A stretch of DNA of 64,000 nucleotides from Acidimangrovimonas pyrenivorans. GTDB lineage: Bacteria; Pseudomonadota; Alphaproteobacteria; Rhodobacterales; Rhodobacteraceae. Shown here one piece after another: positions 1 through 10,099 of the stretch. Location of the stretch: NCBI RefSeq assembly GCF_042643245.1, contig NZ_JBHRSK010000004.1, forward strand, positions 806,001 through 870,000. The letters are read 5' to 3'. A program made the position numbers and the translations under genes. Each line of letters starts with the position of its first letter. Positions within the stretch are counted from its first letter, which is position 1. Under the pieces are notes generated by a model. It was given only the letters and a program-made list of their open reading frames with translations, did not search any database and had not been told where the DNA came from.

Positions 1-791
1 CATCCGGTCGGGGCCGGCGCTGATCGCCGAGCCCATGATGTGGTTGCCCAGCTCCTGCGGGGCGAAGTCCATCACGGCGGCGAAGGCGCCCTCGGCTGCG
101 AGGCTCTCGAAGGCGCGGCCGCCCATGCCGGTGGCGTGGAACACCGCCACCTCGAAGCCCCGCGCCTCGAGCGCCGGCTTCAGCGCCACCATGTAGCGCA
201 GCACCGTCTTGCCGAAGCTGGTCATGCCGATCAGCGGCCGGTCGCGCGCCGGCGGCTCGACCGCGCGCGCCGCGCCGAGCACCGCCCCCGCCGCCTGCGA
301 CAGCGACGCCTTGCAGACCGAGTTGAGCCCGTAGAGCCCGCCGGCCCAGAGGATCATCTGGATATCGGCCGGCAGCCGCTCGGGCGGGATCAGCGGCGAG
401 AAGGCGACCGTCGAGACGATGTATTTCGGCACCCCCAGCGGCAGCGCCAGGCAGAGGTCGAGCGCGAGGTCGGTGCCCATGCTGCCGCCGAGCACCAGCA
501 CGCCGTCGAACCGCCCCTCGCCGTGCAGCTGCGCCGTCAGCGCCGCCGCGCCGCGGGCCATGATCTGCATGGCCAGGTTCTCGTCCTCGCCGGCGATGGC
601 CTCGGCGATGGAGCTGCCGGCGGCCTCGGCCACCTCGTGTTTCGAGAACTCGGTGGGCACCGAGGGATCGCCCAGCACGCTGACATCCATCGTCAGCACG
701 CCGCCGCCCTGGCCACGGATCACCTCGGCGATGTAGGTCAGCTCGTCGTCCTTGGTGTCGTAGGTGCCGACGACGAGGATGGTGCGGTCGG

Positions 792-795
<4 letters not shown>
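1..795 (-). CDS. Tm-1-like ATP-binding domain protein (UPF0261), 3' end outside window
   Basis: The reading frame starts at the ATG at 795 and runs off the left edge after 265 codons, so the C-terminal part (family members are about 400 residues) is missing. The N-terminus reads MTDRTILVVGTYDTKDDELTYI, followed by GGSMGTDLALDLCLALPLGVPKYI and, further on, PLIGMTSFGKTVLRYM. These are typical of the Tm-1-like/UPF0261 family, whose plant member Tm-1 binds viral replicase but whose bacterial role is not established. The start overlaps the stop of the upstream aldehyde dehydrogenase gene as ATGA, so translation is probably coupled. It is the last visible gene of the tctCBA-dehydrogenase operon. 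Family assignment is confident; the substrate is unknown. Confidence 0.85.
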
Positions 796-2279
<1,484 letters not shown>

Positions 2280-2282
2280 GGC

Positions 2283-3806
2283 TCACCCCTGCTGGCTTTC
2301 GTGGATGTCGTGATCGTGCGAGAATTCGGGCGGATTGAGCCGCCGCTCGCGGAAGACGCCCCAGAAGTGCAGCCCGATCAGGGCAAGGATGGCGAGGGCG
2401 AGGAAGGCGGCGATCGGCCGGTCGACGAAGTCGAGCGGCGTGTGCACCCGGGCCATGGCCGAGCGCAGCTTGACCTCCATGATGCCGCCCAGCACGATGC
2501 CGAGGATGATCGGCACGATCGGCAGGTTCTGGCGCTTGAGGATCAGGCCGAGGATGCCGAAGGCGGCGGCCAGCAGGCAGTCGGTCACCGAATTGCGCAG
2601 GCTGAAGACGCCGACGAAGCTGAGCGTCAGGATCATCATGCCGAGGAACCGGGTCGGGATCCGGATGATCCGCATCAGCAGGTTCGAGCTGAGCGCGACG
2701 AAGACGACGACGATGACGTTGAGCAGCAGCATCGCGATATAGAGCGCATAGACGAAGTCGAGGTGGTCGCGGAACAGCCCCGGCCCCGGCACCACGTTAT
2801 GGACGTAGAAGACCGACAGCATCATCGCCGTCAGCGCCTCGCCCGGGATGCCCAGCGCGAGCAGCGGGATCATCGCGGCGGCTGGCACCGCGTTGTTGGC
2901 GCTTTCCGAGGCCACCAGCCCCTCGGGACTGCCCTTGCCGAAGGCGTCCGGGTCGGTCGAGGTCTTCTGGGCATAGGTATAGGTCAGGAACTGCGCGGTG
3001 AACTCGCCGACGCCCGGGATCATCCCCATCAGCACGCCGAAGCCCGAGCCGACCGCGGCGATGCGCTTGTGGCGCAGGACGCCGGCCATGGCCCGGAACA
3101 TGTTGCCCGAGACGTTCTGCGATTCCGGCGCGTGGTCGGGGTCGACCAGCAGCACGAAGGCCTGGCTGACCGCGAACAGGCCGAGCACGACGACGATCAG
3201 GTCGACGCCGGAGGAGAGGAAATCCAGACCGAAGGTGAAACGCTGGGTGTATTTCACCGGCTCCAGCCCGACGGTATGCAGGAAGATGCCGAAAGCGGCG
3301 AGCGAGCCGGCGGCGAAGGTCTGGCCGCGATGGGCGATCACCACCAGGACGATGCCGAGCAGGGCGGCCAGGAAGATCTCGCGCGAGCCGAACATCGGCG
3401 CGATCCTTGCCAGCACCGGCGACAGCAGGATCAGCGCCAGGATCGACAGGATGCCGCCGGCGAAGCTGGCGCCATAGGCCAGCCCGAGCGCCCGCAGCGC
3501 CTCGCCGCGCCTGGTCATCGGGTGGCCGTCATAGGTGGTCAGGGCGTTGACCGGCGTGCCGGGGGTGTTGATCAGGATCGCCGGCAGCGAGCCGCCATAC
3601 ATCGACGAGCCGTAGATCCCGAGCAGCATCGTCAGCCCGACCAGCGGCGGCATGGCGAAGGTGGCCGGCAGCAGGATGGCGATCGCCACCGCCGCGCCGA
3701 CGCCCGGGATGGCACCGATGATGACGCCGCCAAGCGATCCGACCAGCAGCGCCAGCGCCACGGACGGGGTGAAGATCAGGCCGAGACCGGCGAGAAGCGC
3801 ATCCAT
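2283..3806 (-). CDS. tctA: Tripartite tricarboxylate transporter large permease TctA
   Basis: This 507-residue polytopic inner-membrane protein is the large (about 12-helix) permease of a TTT-family uptake system driven by an ion gradient. The N-terminus carries the family signature GAIPGVGAAVAIAILLPATF near 33 and the duplicated motif GMIPGVGEFTAQF near 262. LALGIPGEALTAMM near 317 is also typical. It follows tctB with a 10-base gap and is followed by the aldehyde dehydrogenase after 3 bases, forming one operon with tctC and tctB. The binding protein TctC decides the substrate, usually a carboxylate, which cannot be named from sequence here. Confidence 0.95.
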   Translation of the reverse strand: MDALLAGLGLIFTPSVALALLVGSLGGVIIGAIPGVGAAVAIAILLPATFAMPPLVGLTMLLGIYGSSMYGGSLPAILINTPGTPVNALTTYDGHPMTRRGEALRALGLAYGASFAGGILSILALILLSPVLARIAPMFGSREIFLAALLGIVLVVIAHRGQTFAAGSLAAFGIFLHTVGLEPVKYTQRFTFGLDFLSSGVDLIVVVLGLFAVSQAFVLLVDPDHAPESQNVSGNMFRAMAGVLRHKRIAAVGSGFGVLMGMIPGVGEFTAQFLTYTYAQKTSTDPDAFGKGSPEGLVASESANNAVPAAAMIPLLALGIPGEALTAMMLSVFYVHNVVPGPGLFRDHLDFVYALYIAMLLLNVIVVVFVALSSNLLMRIIRIPTRFLGMMILTLSFVGVFSLRNSVTDCLLAAAFGILGLILKRQNLPIVPIILGIVLGGIMEVKLRSAMARVHTPLDFVDRPIAAFLALAILALIGLHFWGVFRERRLNPPEFSHDHDIHESQQG

Positions 3807-3816
3807 GTCGGGCCTT

Positions 3817-4359
3817 TCACAGATAGGTCAGGAAGAAGCTGCGCAGCGCGGCCCCGGGCAGCAGCTCATAGGCTGCGCCGCCGGGGATCTTGACGTGCAG
3901 CAGCGTCTTGAACAGCACGACGACCACGACGCCGAACAGCAGTGCCAGCGCCGACCAGCGCCAGCCGCGATAGCCCAGCCGGTAGGTGAGCGTGACCGTG
4001 AACAGCAGCGTCGACGGCAGGTAGCCGAGCCACGGCACCAGCATGACATAGGCCATGAACCAGGCCACGTATTCCAGCGCCTTGAGCCACTGGATCACCT
4101 CGGCCAACCGGCCCGGGATGCGCTCGGACACCAGCGCGCCGATCATGTGCAGGGTGCTGAACAGGACCATGAAGCCGATCGCGACCGCAGGCCAGAAGGC
4201 GGGCTGCGCGACCGGCTTGGTGCGCGCGACCCAGGTGGTCTGGAACGGCAGGTTGGCCGCCAGGAACAGGGCGAAGGCGAAGGAGAGGAAGGCGATGACG
4301 AAATCGCCGGGGCGCCGGTAGCGGCGGAACAGGTCCTGCAGCGTCTTGATACGGCTCAT
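3817..4359 (-). CDS. tctB: Tripartite tricarboxylate transporter small permease TctB
   Basis: The product has 180 residues with four predicted hydrophobic segments (about 19-36, 51-73, 95-112 and 126-150), the usual architecture of the TctB small membrane subunit. Sequence conservation in TctB is low. The assignment therefore rests on size, topology and position between tctC and tctA. The start ATG at 4359 follows a 67-base gap after tctC that contains a GC-rich inverted repeat. Confidence 0.9.
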   Translation of the reverse strand: MSRIKTLQDLFRRYRRPGDFVIAFLSFAFALFLAANLPFQTTWVARTKPVAQPAFWPAVAIGFMVLFSTLHMIGALVSERIPGRLAEVIQWLKALEYVAWFMAYVMLVPWLGYLPSTLLFTVTLTYRLGYRGWRWSALALLFGVVVVVLFKTLLHVKIPGGAAYELLPGAALRSFFLTYL

Positions 4360-4379
4360 GTCGCGCTCCGTTTGGGCGG

Positions 4380-4401
4380 CCCCGGGGCGCAGTGCCCGGG
4401 G
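4380..4401 (-). terminator. Inverted repeat between tctC and tctB, possible attenuator
   Basis: CCCCGGG (4380-4386) pairs with CCCGGGG (4395-4401) across an 8-base loop. In the minus-strand direction it lies after tctC and before tctB, with no T tract. Such a stem could stabilise or partly terminate the transcript so that the binding protein is made in excess over the permeases. This role is an inference from position only. Confidence 0.4.
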
Positions 4402-4426
4402 TCGCCGCCGGTTTCAGGGGCCGGTA

Positions 4427-5365
4427 TCAGTTGCCGATCAGGCCGGTGACGGTGCCCAGCGACTTGCGGTCATGCGCGATCTGCGCCTGCGCCGCCTCGG
4501 CCCCCTTCCAGTAGATCAGCGCCCCGGTCTTCTCGGACAGCTTCTTGGCCGCGTCCGAGGCCATCACCTTCTCGGCCACCGCGGCGATCTTGGCCTTGAC
4601 CTCCTCGGGCGTGCCCTTGCGCACGAACAGGCCGTTCCACAGGTGCAGATCGAGGCTCGGCGCGATCTCGCCCACGGTGCGGGTGTCGGGCGTCAGCGGG
4701 ATGCGCTTCTCGCCGATCGAGGCCAGCACGGTCACCTTGTCGAGGCAGGGCAGGATGAGCTGCAGCGTGGTGTTAATGACATCGGCATCGCCCGAGGCCA
4801 GCGTGTTGCAGTCGAGCGCGTCGAAGGCGGCCTCGGAGCCCCAGTCGAAGCCCATCTTCTTGGCCAGCGCGAAGGTCACCTGGGTCGGGATCAGGAACGA
4901 GCCGAAATGGCCCAGCGCAACGTCGTGATCCTTGGCATAGGCGGCCAGCTCTTCCATCGTCTTGTAGGGCTTGTCCTTCGAGGTCGCGATGACGAAGGGA
5001 TAGGTCAGGAAGATGCCCACCGGCTCGAACGGGTCCGGCTTCAGCGCCGGGATGCCGACTTCGGGGCCGACCAGCGGCACGTCGATGACGAAGGACCCCA
5101 CGGTGTAGCCGTCGGCCGGCGCCTTGGCCACCTCGGCCGCGCCGGGGAACGGGCCGCCGCCACCGCCGGGCTTGTTCACCACCGCCGCCGGCACGCCATA
5201 GGTCTTCTGGAACGCGTCGGCGATCATCCGCGTCAGCACGTCCTCGAGGTCGCCCGGCGGGAAGGGGACGACGAACTCGACCGGTTTCTCGGGATATTCG
5301 GCGGATGCCGTCATCGGCAAGGCCGCCGCGACGGCCAAGGCGGCCATTGCGAGGATCTTCTTCAT
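4427..5365 (-). CDS. tctC: TctC-type periplasmic substrate-binding protein of the TTT transporter
   Basis: The product has 312 residues and begins with a clear Sec signal peptide, MKKILAMAALAVAAALPMTASA, probably cleaved after ASA at 20-22. The mature start EYPEKPVEFVVPFPPGDLED and the segment VVNKPGGGGGPFPGAAEVAKA are characteristic of the TctC/Bug family of Venus-flytrap binding proteins, which usually bind carboxylates. It is the first gene of the operon, and its start faces the divergent IclR gene at 5497. The shared 131-base intergenic region contains the palindrome AAACCGTTGGTTT, a plausible operator. Confidence 0.92.
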   Translation of the reverse strand: MKKILAMAALAVAAALPMTASAEYPEKPVEFVVPFPPGDLEDVLTRMIADAFQKTYGVPAAVVNKPGGGGGPFPGAAEVAKAPADGYTVGSFVIDVPLVGPEVGIPALKPDPFEPVGIFLTYPFVIATSKDKPYKTMEELAAYAKDHDVALGHFGSFLIPTQVTFALAKKMGFDWGSEAAFDALDCNTLASGDADVINTTLQLILPCLDKVTVLASIGEKRIPLTPDTRTVGEIAPSLDLHLWNGLFVRKGTPEEVKAKIAAVAEKVMASDAAKKLSEKTGALIYWKGAEAAQAQIAHDRKSLGTVTGLIGN

Positions 5366-5397
5366 CTTCGGTCTCCCTGCTTATCGGTTCATTATTC

Positions 5398-5410
5398 AAA
5401 CCGTTGGTTT
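5398..5410. promoter_or_regulatory. Candidate IclR operator between tctC and the iclR gene
   Basis: AAACC-GTT-GGTTT is a perfect 5-3-5 palindrome in the A+T-rich divergent region 5366-5496, within TTCAAACC...GGTTTCAA. IclR-family regulators commonly bind palindromes next to their own gene and control the divergent operon. That this is the site is inferred from location and symmetry. Confidence 0.4.
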
Positions 5411-5496
5411 CAAATATTGTTGCAAGAGAAACGAATATCTGTCAACGATTGAAGCACCCGAATTTCAGACGCTGCCGGAAGCTCCACGGAACCGAC

Positions 5497-6297
5497 ATGG
5501 GAACCATCACCAAGGCCCTTGATCTGCTTAACCTTTTCTCGCGCTCTCACCCGGCGCTGAAACTTGGCGACTTCGTCCGCCTGTCGGGGCGGGACAAGGC
5601 CACGGTGCATCGCCATCTCGTCGAACTGACCGAAAATGGCTTTCTCGAGCAGGACGCGCAGAGCCGCGCCTATCGTCTCGGGCCGGCGATTCTGCGGCTG
5701 ACGGCGGTGCGCGAGGCGACGATGCCGATGCGCTCGGTCGTCGGCCCGATCGTCACCCGGGTGGCGCAGGAGGTCGGCGAGCTGGTGCATTTCTCGCTGC
5801 TCCAGGGCAGCCGGCTGTCGCCGGTCTTCCACGCCGATCCCGGCCGGCACGGCACCCAGGTGCATTTCGACGAGGCCGAGATCCTGCCGCTGCACGCGAC
5901 CTCCTCGGGCTTGGCCGTGCTCGCCTTCGCGCCGGAGGAGTTGCGCGACGCGGTGCGCGCCGGCCCGCTCGAACCCCATGCCTCGGGCGCGCTGACCGAT
6001 GCCGCGCGGCTCGACGCGGCGCTGGCGAAGACCCGGCAAAGCGGCCTGGGCATCATCGACAAGGGCTTCGACGACGAGGTCGCCTCGGTCGCCGCCCCGG
6101 TCTTCGGCCCCGACGGCGGCGTCGTCGGCGCCCTTGCCATCGCGGTGCCCATCGCCCGCATGTCCGCGGCCAAGCGCGCCGAGATCCGCGCCAGGCTGCC
6201 CGGCGGCGTCAGCCAGATCACCGACGCCATCGGCGGCCACCTGCCCGCCGAGCTGGCGCGGGCCTGGCAGGCCGCCGCAACCGCCCCCGCTTCATGA
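5497..6297 (+). CDS. IclR-family transcriptional regulator
   Basis: The product has 266 residues from the ATG at 5497, where homology begins (MGTITKALDLLNLFSRSHP). The upstream in-frame extension to 5305 runs back through tctC and is not credible. The N-terminal winged helix (residues about 5-65) contains LGDFVRLSGRDKATVHRHLVELTENGFL. The C-terminal effector domain shows LPLHATSSGLAVLAF and VASVAAPVFGPDGGVVGALA, both standard for IclR. It is divergent from tctC and 13 bases ahead of the aminotransferase gene, so it probably controls both arms of this catabolic locus. Confidence 0.93.
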   Translation: MGTITKALDLLNLFSRSHPALKLGDFVRLSGRDKATVHRHLVELTENGFLEQDAQSRAYRLGPAILRLTAVREATMPMRSVVGPIVTRVAQEVGELVHFSLLQGSRLSPVFHADPGRHGTQVHFDEAEILPLHATSSGLAVLAFAPEELRDAVRAGPLEPHASGALTDAARLDAALAKTRQSGLGIIDKGFDDEVASVAAPVFGPDGGVVGALAIAVPIARMSAAKRAEIRARLPGGVSQITDAIGGHLPAELARAWQAAATAPAS

Positions 6298-6310
6298 TCG
6301 AGAGGACGCA

Positions 6311-7666
6311 ATGAAAGACGCCAATTTCCTCAAGGAACGCAATGCCCGCCACCTCTGGCACCCGATGGCGCATCCTGCCGACATGCAAGCCAACCCGCCC
6401 GACATCATCGTCGGCGGCGAAGGGGTCGAGATCACCGATGTCGACGGCCACCGCACGGTCGACGCGGTCGGCGGGCTGTGGAACGTCAACCTGGGCTATT
6501 CCTGCGCCCCGGTGAAGGAGGCGATCGCGCGCCAGCTCGACAGGCTGCCCTACTACTCGATCTTCCGCGGCACGACGAACGACAACGTCATCGTCCTGGC
6601 CGAGATGCTGAAGGCGTTCTTCGCCCCCGACGGGATGGAGCGGGCGTTCTACACCTCGGGCGGGTCGGACAGTGTCGAGGTGGCGCTGCGGCTCGCGCGG
6701 CAATACCACAAGCTGCGGGGCGAGGCCGGCCGGGTGAAATACCTCAGCCTGAAGAAGGGCTATCACGGCACCCATACCCTGGGCGCCTCGGTCAACGGCA
6801 ACGCCAATTTCCGCACCCAGTACGAGCCGCTGATGCCCGGCTGCTTCCACGTCCCCGCGCCCTATCCCTACCGCAACCCGTTCAACGAGACCGACCCGGA
6901 GCGGCTGGCCGGGCTGGTGCTGGCCGCCATCGAGGACGAGATCCGGTTCCAGGACCCGTCGACCATCGCCACCTTCATCATGGAGCCGGTGCTGGGCGCG
7001 GGCGGGGTGATCCCGCCGCATGAAAGCTTCATGCCCGGGGTGCGCGAGCTGTGCACGAAATACGGCCTCCTGCTGATCGCGGACGAGGTCATCACCGCCT
7101 TCGGCCGGACCGGCGACTGGTCCGGGTCGCGCCACTGGGGCGTGCAACCCGACCTGATGACCACCGCCAAGGCGATCACCAACGGCTATTTCCCCTTCGG
7201 CGCGGTGATGATCTCGGGCGGCGTCGCCGAGGTCTTCGAGAGCGACGGCAGCGGCAAGGGGGCGATCGGCTCGGGCTATACCTATTCGGGCCACCCGGTC
7301 GGCGCGGCGGCGGCGATCGCCACGCTGAAGGAAACCGAGCGGCTGAACGTCAAGGACAACGCGGCGGCGCGGGGCGACCAGCTTTTTGCCGGGCTGCGGG
7401 CGCTGCAGGAGAAATACGCGGTCATTGGCGATGTCCGCGGCGGCCACGGGCTGATGCTGGCGCTCGAGCTGGTCTCGGACCGGGCCGCGAAAGCCCCGAT
7501 CGACAAGAAGACCATCGGCACCGTGCAGCGCGCGACCTACGAGGCCGGGGCGATGATCCGGGTCTCGGGCAACAACATCATCCTGTCGCCGCCCCTGGTC
7601 CTGAGCGAGGCGGACGCGGCCACGATCCTGGGCGCCCTCGACGCCGGTTTCGCCGCCGTGTCCTGA
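6311..7666 (+). CDS. Class III pyridoxal-phosphate aminotransferase
   Basis: The product has 451 residues from the ATG at 6311; a longer upstream frame overlaps the regulator and is rejected. It shows the class III (omega-amino acid) fold signatures: YTSGGSDSVEVALRLAR near 114, the PLP-contact ADEVITAFGRTGDW with Asp258 and the Schiff-base Lys287 in TTAKAITNGYFPFGAVM. The family includes beta-alanine, taurine, putrescine and polyamine:pyruvate aminotransferases, which convert a terminal amine to an aldehyde. The PuuC-like aldehyde dehydrogenase in the divergent operon could take that aldehyde onward. The actual substrate is not determined. Confidence 0.9.
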   Translation: MKDANFLKERNARHLWHPMAHPADMQANPPDIIVGGEGVEITDVDGHRTVDAVGGLWNVNLGYSCAPVKEAIARQLDRLPYYSIFRGTTNDNVIVLAEMLKAFFAPDGMERAFYTSGGSDSVEVALRLARQYHKLRGEAGRVKYLSLKKGYHGTHTLGASVNGNANFRTQYEPLMPGCFHVPAPYPYRNPFNETDPERLAGLVLAAIEDEIRFQDPSTIATFIMEPVLGAGGVIPPHESFMPGVRELCTKYGLLLIADEVITAFGRTGDWSGSRHWGVQPDLMTTAKAITNGYFPFGAVMISGGVAEVFESDGSGKGAIGSGYTYSGHPVGAAAAIATLKETERLNVKDNAAARGDQLFAGLRALQEKYAVIGDVRGGHGLMLALELVSDRAAKAPIDKKTIGTVQRATYEAGAMIRVSGNNIILSPPLVLSEADAATILGALDAGFAAVS

Positions 7667-7754
7667 CGCAGTCTCCTGAGCCGGCGCGGCGGCGCCGTTG
7701 CGGGCCGGCCGGCGCGCGGATAAGCTCCGCCGCGATCTTGAGAGGAGACCGGCG

Positions 7755-8477
7755 ATGGCCCTGCGCAGCGACGCCGCGATGGTGCTGTTCTACGACATCG
7801 ACGGCGACACCGCCGATCACGACGACTGGCACAGTCACGAGCATTTCCACGAGCGGCTGTCGGTGCCGGGCTTCCTGCGCGCCACCCGCTGGATCGCGAC
7901 CGCGGCCGAGCCGCGCTACATGGTGACCTACGAGGTCAGCGACACCGCTATCGGCACCTCGCAACCCTATCTCGACCGGCTCAACGACCCGACCGCATGG
8001 ACCGGCGCGATCATGCCCCGGTTCCGCGGCATGACTCGTGGTTTCTGCCATGTCACCGCCAGCGCCGGCTTCGGCCTCGGCGCCGCCGCCGTCGCCCTGC
8101 GCTTCCAGCCCTCCGCCGGGAGCGCGGCGGAACTGAGCGGCTGGCTCGCCGACGTGGCGCTGCCGGCGATGGTGGAGCTGCGCGGCATCGCCGGGGCGCA
8201 TCTGCTGCAACCGGTGCCGCCGCCGCCGATGACGCGCGAACAGGCGCTGCGCGGCGCCGACAGGCCGATGCCGTGGCTGATCTTCGCCACTGGCTACGAC
8301 GCCGCCGCGCTTGACGCGGCGGTGGCGGCCGATCTGGCGCCCGAGGCGCTGGCGGCCAAGGGGGCGGAAGAGCTCATCCATGGCCGCTACGCCCTGCACT
8401 ACACCGCCGATGCCGACGAGGTCGCCCGCACGCCCAAGCCGCCGGTGCTGTCGCCCGAGGGGCGCAAGCGGCCCTGA
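7755..8477 (+). CDS. Unknown protein with two repeated dimeric alpha/beta-barrel-like halves
   Basis: The product has 240 residues from the ATG at 7755, preceded by GAGAGGAGA at a good distance. No function is recognised with certainty. The first half (MVLFYDIDG..., HDDWHSHEHFHERLSVPGFLRATRW) resembles EthD/Dabb-type ferredoxin-like domains. The second half has a similar layout (VAALRFQP-like strand, then PAMVELRGIAGAHLL). The His-rich HSHEHFHERL stretch near residue 27 may be a ligand site. It lies 88 bases after the aminotransferase in the same direction, so a role in the same pathway is possible. Three tandem 12-base units lie across its stop codon. Confidence 0.7.
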   Translation: MALRSDAAMVLFYDIDGDTADHDDWHSHEHFHERLSVPGFLRATRWIATAAEPRYMVTYEVSDTAIGTSQPYLDRLNDPTAWTGAIMPRFRGMTRGFCHVTASAGFGLGAAAVALRFQPSAGSAAELSGWLADVALPAMVELRGIAGAHLLQPVPPPPMTREQALRGADRPMPWLIFATGYDAAALDAAVAADLAPEALAAKGAEELIHGRYALHYTADADEVARTPKPPVLSPEGRKRP

Positions 8478-8503
8478 GCGCGGCCCTGAGCGCGGCCCTG
8501 AGC
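8468..8503. repeat. Three tandem copies of a 12-bp unit across a stop codon
   Basis: GCGGCCCTGAGC occurs at 8468-8479, 8480-8491 and 8492-8503 without mismatch. The TGA stop of the preceding gene lies in the first copy, and the two further copies add in-frame TGA codons. This fits slippage duplication; no function is apparent. Confidence 0.9.
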
Positions 8504-8511
8504 GTGCTCCG

Positions 8512-9273
8512 TCAGCGCAGCACCCGCCGCAGTCCCGCCTGCACCCGCAGCAGTTCCGGCAGGTAGCGTTCGATCACCTGTTCCGGCGTTTCCTGCGTCA
8601 CCGCCATGCCGCTGTTGAGCGCCGCGACCACCCTGCCCCGCATGTCGAGCAGCGGCACGGCGAGCGAGCGCAGCCCGATCTCGACCTCCTGCTCGTTCAG
8701 CGCGTAGCCCTGGGCGCCGATCCGGGCGATCCGGGCCATGATCTCGTCCGGCTCGGTCAGGCTGTAGGCGGTGCGCGGTGTCAGGTCCGAGGCCTCGACC
8801 ACCGCCCGGGCCTCGGCCTCGGGCAGCGCCGCCAGCAGGATGCGCCCCATCGAGGTGCAATGCGCCGGCAGCCGCGAGCCCGGCATCAGCCCGATCGACA
8901 TCACCCGCCGCTGCGCCGCCCGGGCGATATAGACGATCTCGGTCCCGTCGAGGATCGAGACCGAGACGCTCTGGCCGATGCGCTCGGTCAGCTGGTCGAG
9001 CCAGGGCTGCACCACCTGCGGCAGCGGCAGCGAGGCCAGCGCCCCCATCCCCAGCCGCAGGGTCTTCGGCGTCAGGGTGAAGAACTTGCCGTCGTAATCG
9101 GCGTAACCCTCGTGATGCAGAGTCAGCAGGCAGCGCCTTGCGGTGGCGCGGTCAAAGCCGGTGGCGGCGGCGACCTCGGCAATCGAGCGGCGCGGGGTCT
9201 CGGCCCCGAAACACGCGATGACACGCAGGCCCTTGGCGAAGGAGGCGACGAAATCGGCAGGTTTGTTCGGCAT
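8512..9273 (-). CDS. IclR-family regulator, PcaR/PcaU/PobR type
   Basis: The product has 253 residues from the ATG at 9273 (MPNKPADFVASFAKGLRVI), where similarity to the beta-ketoadipate regulators of the IclR family begins. A TTG 36 bases upstream is in frame but neither start has a clear Shine-Dalgarno sequence. The helix-turn-helix region contains RRSIAEVAAATGFDRATARRCLLTL. The effector domain shows SVSILDGTEIVYIARA and HCTSMGRILLAALPE. It is divergent from pcaIJF, which PcaR/PcaU proteins control in response to beta-ketoadipate or protocatechuate in other bacteria. Its own start codon lies inside the likely operator, suggesting autoregulation. Calling it the regulator of pcaIJF is inference from family plus position. 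Confidence 0.88.
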   Translation of the reverse strand: MPNKPADFVASFAKGLRVIACFGAETPRRSIAEVAAATGFDRATARRCLLTLHHEGYADYDGKFFTLTPKTLRLGMGALASLPLPQVVQPWLDQLTERIGQSVSVSILDGTEIVYIARAAQRRVMSIGLMPGSRLPAHCTSMGRILLAALPEAEARAVVEASDLTPRTAYSLTEPDEIMARIARIGAQGYALNEQEVEIGLRSLAVPLLDMRGRVVAALNSGMAVTQETPEQVIERYLPELLRVQAGLRRVLR

Positions 9274-9319
9274 GCGAACACCGTTCGACGCGATGCGAAC
9301 AAATGTCAAGATGTGAACG
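9264..9319. promoter_or_regulatory. Repeated GCGAACA operator between the pca regulator and pcaI
   Basis: TGTTCG (9264-9269) and CGAACA (9275-9280) form a palindrome with a 5-base spacer. ATGCGAACA occurs at 9272-9280 and again at 9293-9301 (21 bases apart), with a weaker ATGTGAACG at 9311-9319. A palindrome plus an additional direct repeat of about 10 bases is the arrangement described for PcaU of Acinetobacter. The palindrome covers the regulator's start codon at 9273. Confidence 0.7.
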
Positions 9320-9376
9320 TTGGGCGTGGAAAGCCGCGCGGCCGGCGCCTAAGCCTGCCGCCCAGGAGGATCGCCA

Positions 9377-10099
9377 ATGGACAAGACACTACCCTCGCTG
9401 GCCGAGGCCGTCGCCGGGATCGCCGACGGCGCCGCGGTGATGATCGGCGGCTTCGGCGGCTCGGGCGCGCCGATCGAGCTGATCCACGCCCTGATCGACC
9501 GCTTCCTCGCCACCGGCAGCCCGAAGAACCTGACCGTCATCAACAACAACGCCGGCAACGGCCATGTCGGCATCGCCGCGATGATCGAGCAGGGCATGGT
9601 CGCCAAGATGATCTGCTCGTTCCCGCGCTCGGCCGACCCGCGGGTCTTCACCGAGAAATACCTCTCGGGCGAGATCGAACTGGAACTGGTGCCGCAGGGA
9701 ACGCTGGCCGAGCGCATCCGCGCCGGCGGCGCCGGCATCCCGGCCTTCTACACCCCCACCGGCTATGGCACCGACCTGGCCGAGGGCAAGCGGGTCGAGG
9801 AATTCGACGGCCGGCACTACGTGATGGAACGCTGGCTGAAGGCCGATGTCGCGTTGCTCAAGGCCGAGGCCGGCGACACGATGGGCAACCTGACCTACCG
9901 GATGGCGGCGCGGAACTTCTCGCCGATCATGGCGATGGCGGCGGAACGGACCATCGTTCAGGTCAGCCGCAAGCTGACCCCCGGCGGCATCGACCCCGAG
10001 GCCGTCGTCACCCCCGGCATCTTCGTCGACGGCATCGTCGAAGTGGCCGAGCCGCAGCAGGAAGAAGCCCTCAACCGGGCGGGAGCGCATCACCCATGA
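9377..10099 (+). CDS. pcaI: 3-oxoadipate CoA-transferase subunit A
   Basis: The product has 240 residues. With PcaJ it moves CoA from succinyl-CoA to 3-oxoadipate, the penultimate step of aromatic breakdown by the beta-ketoadipate pathway. The family I CoA-transferase alpha signature is visible as VMIGGFGGSGAPIELIHALI near 20. It is followed by NLTVINNNAGNGHVGIAAM near 50 and PAFYTPTGYGTDLAEGK near 115, both typical of PcaI. The start ATG at 9377 follows AGGAGGATCGCCA, a strong ribosome site. The stop overlaps the pcaJ start as ATGA. The close relatives ScoA and AtoD are possible alternatives, but pcaF next door favours pcaI. Confidence 0.92.
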   Translation: MDKTLPSLAEAVAGIADGAAVMIGGFGGSGAPIELIHALIDRFLATGSPKNLTVINNNAGNGHVGIAAMIEQGMVAKMICSFPRSADPRVFTEKYLSGEIELELVPQGTLAERIRAGGAGIPAFYTPTGYGTDLAEGKRVEEFDGRHYVMERWLKADVALLKAEAGDTMGNLTYRMAARNFSPIMAMAAERTIVQVSRKLTPGGIDPEAVVTPGIFVDGIVEVAEPQQEEALNRAGAHHP

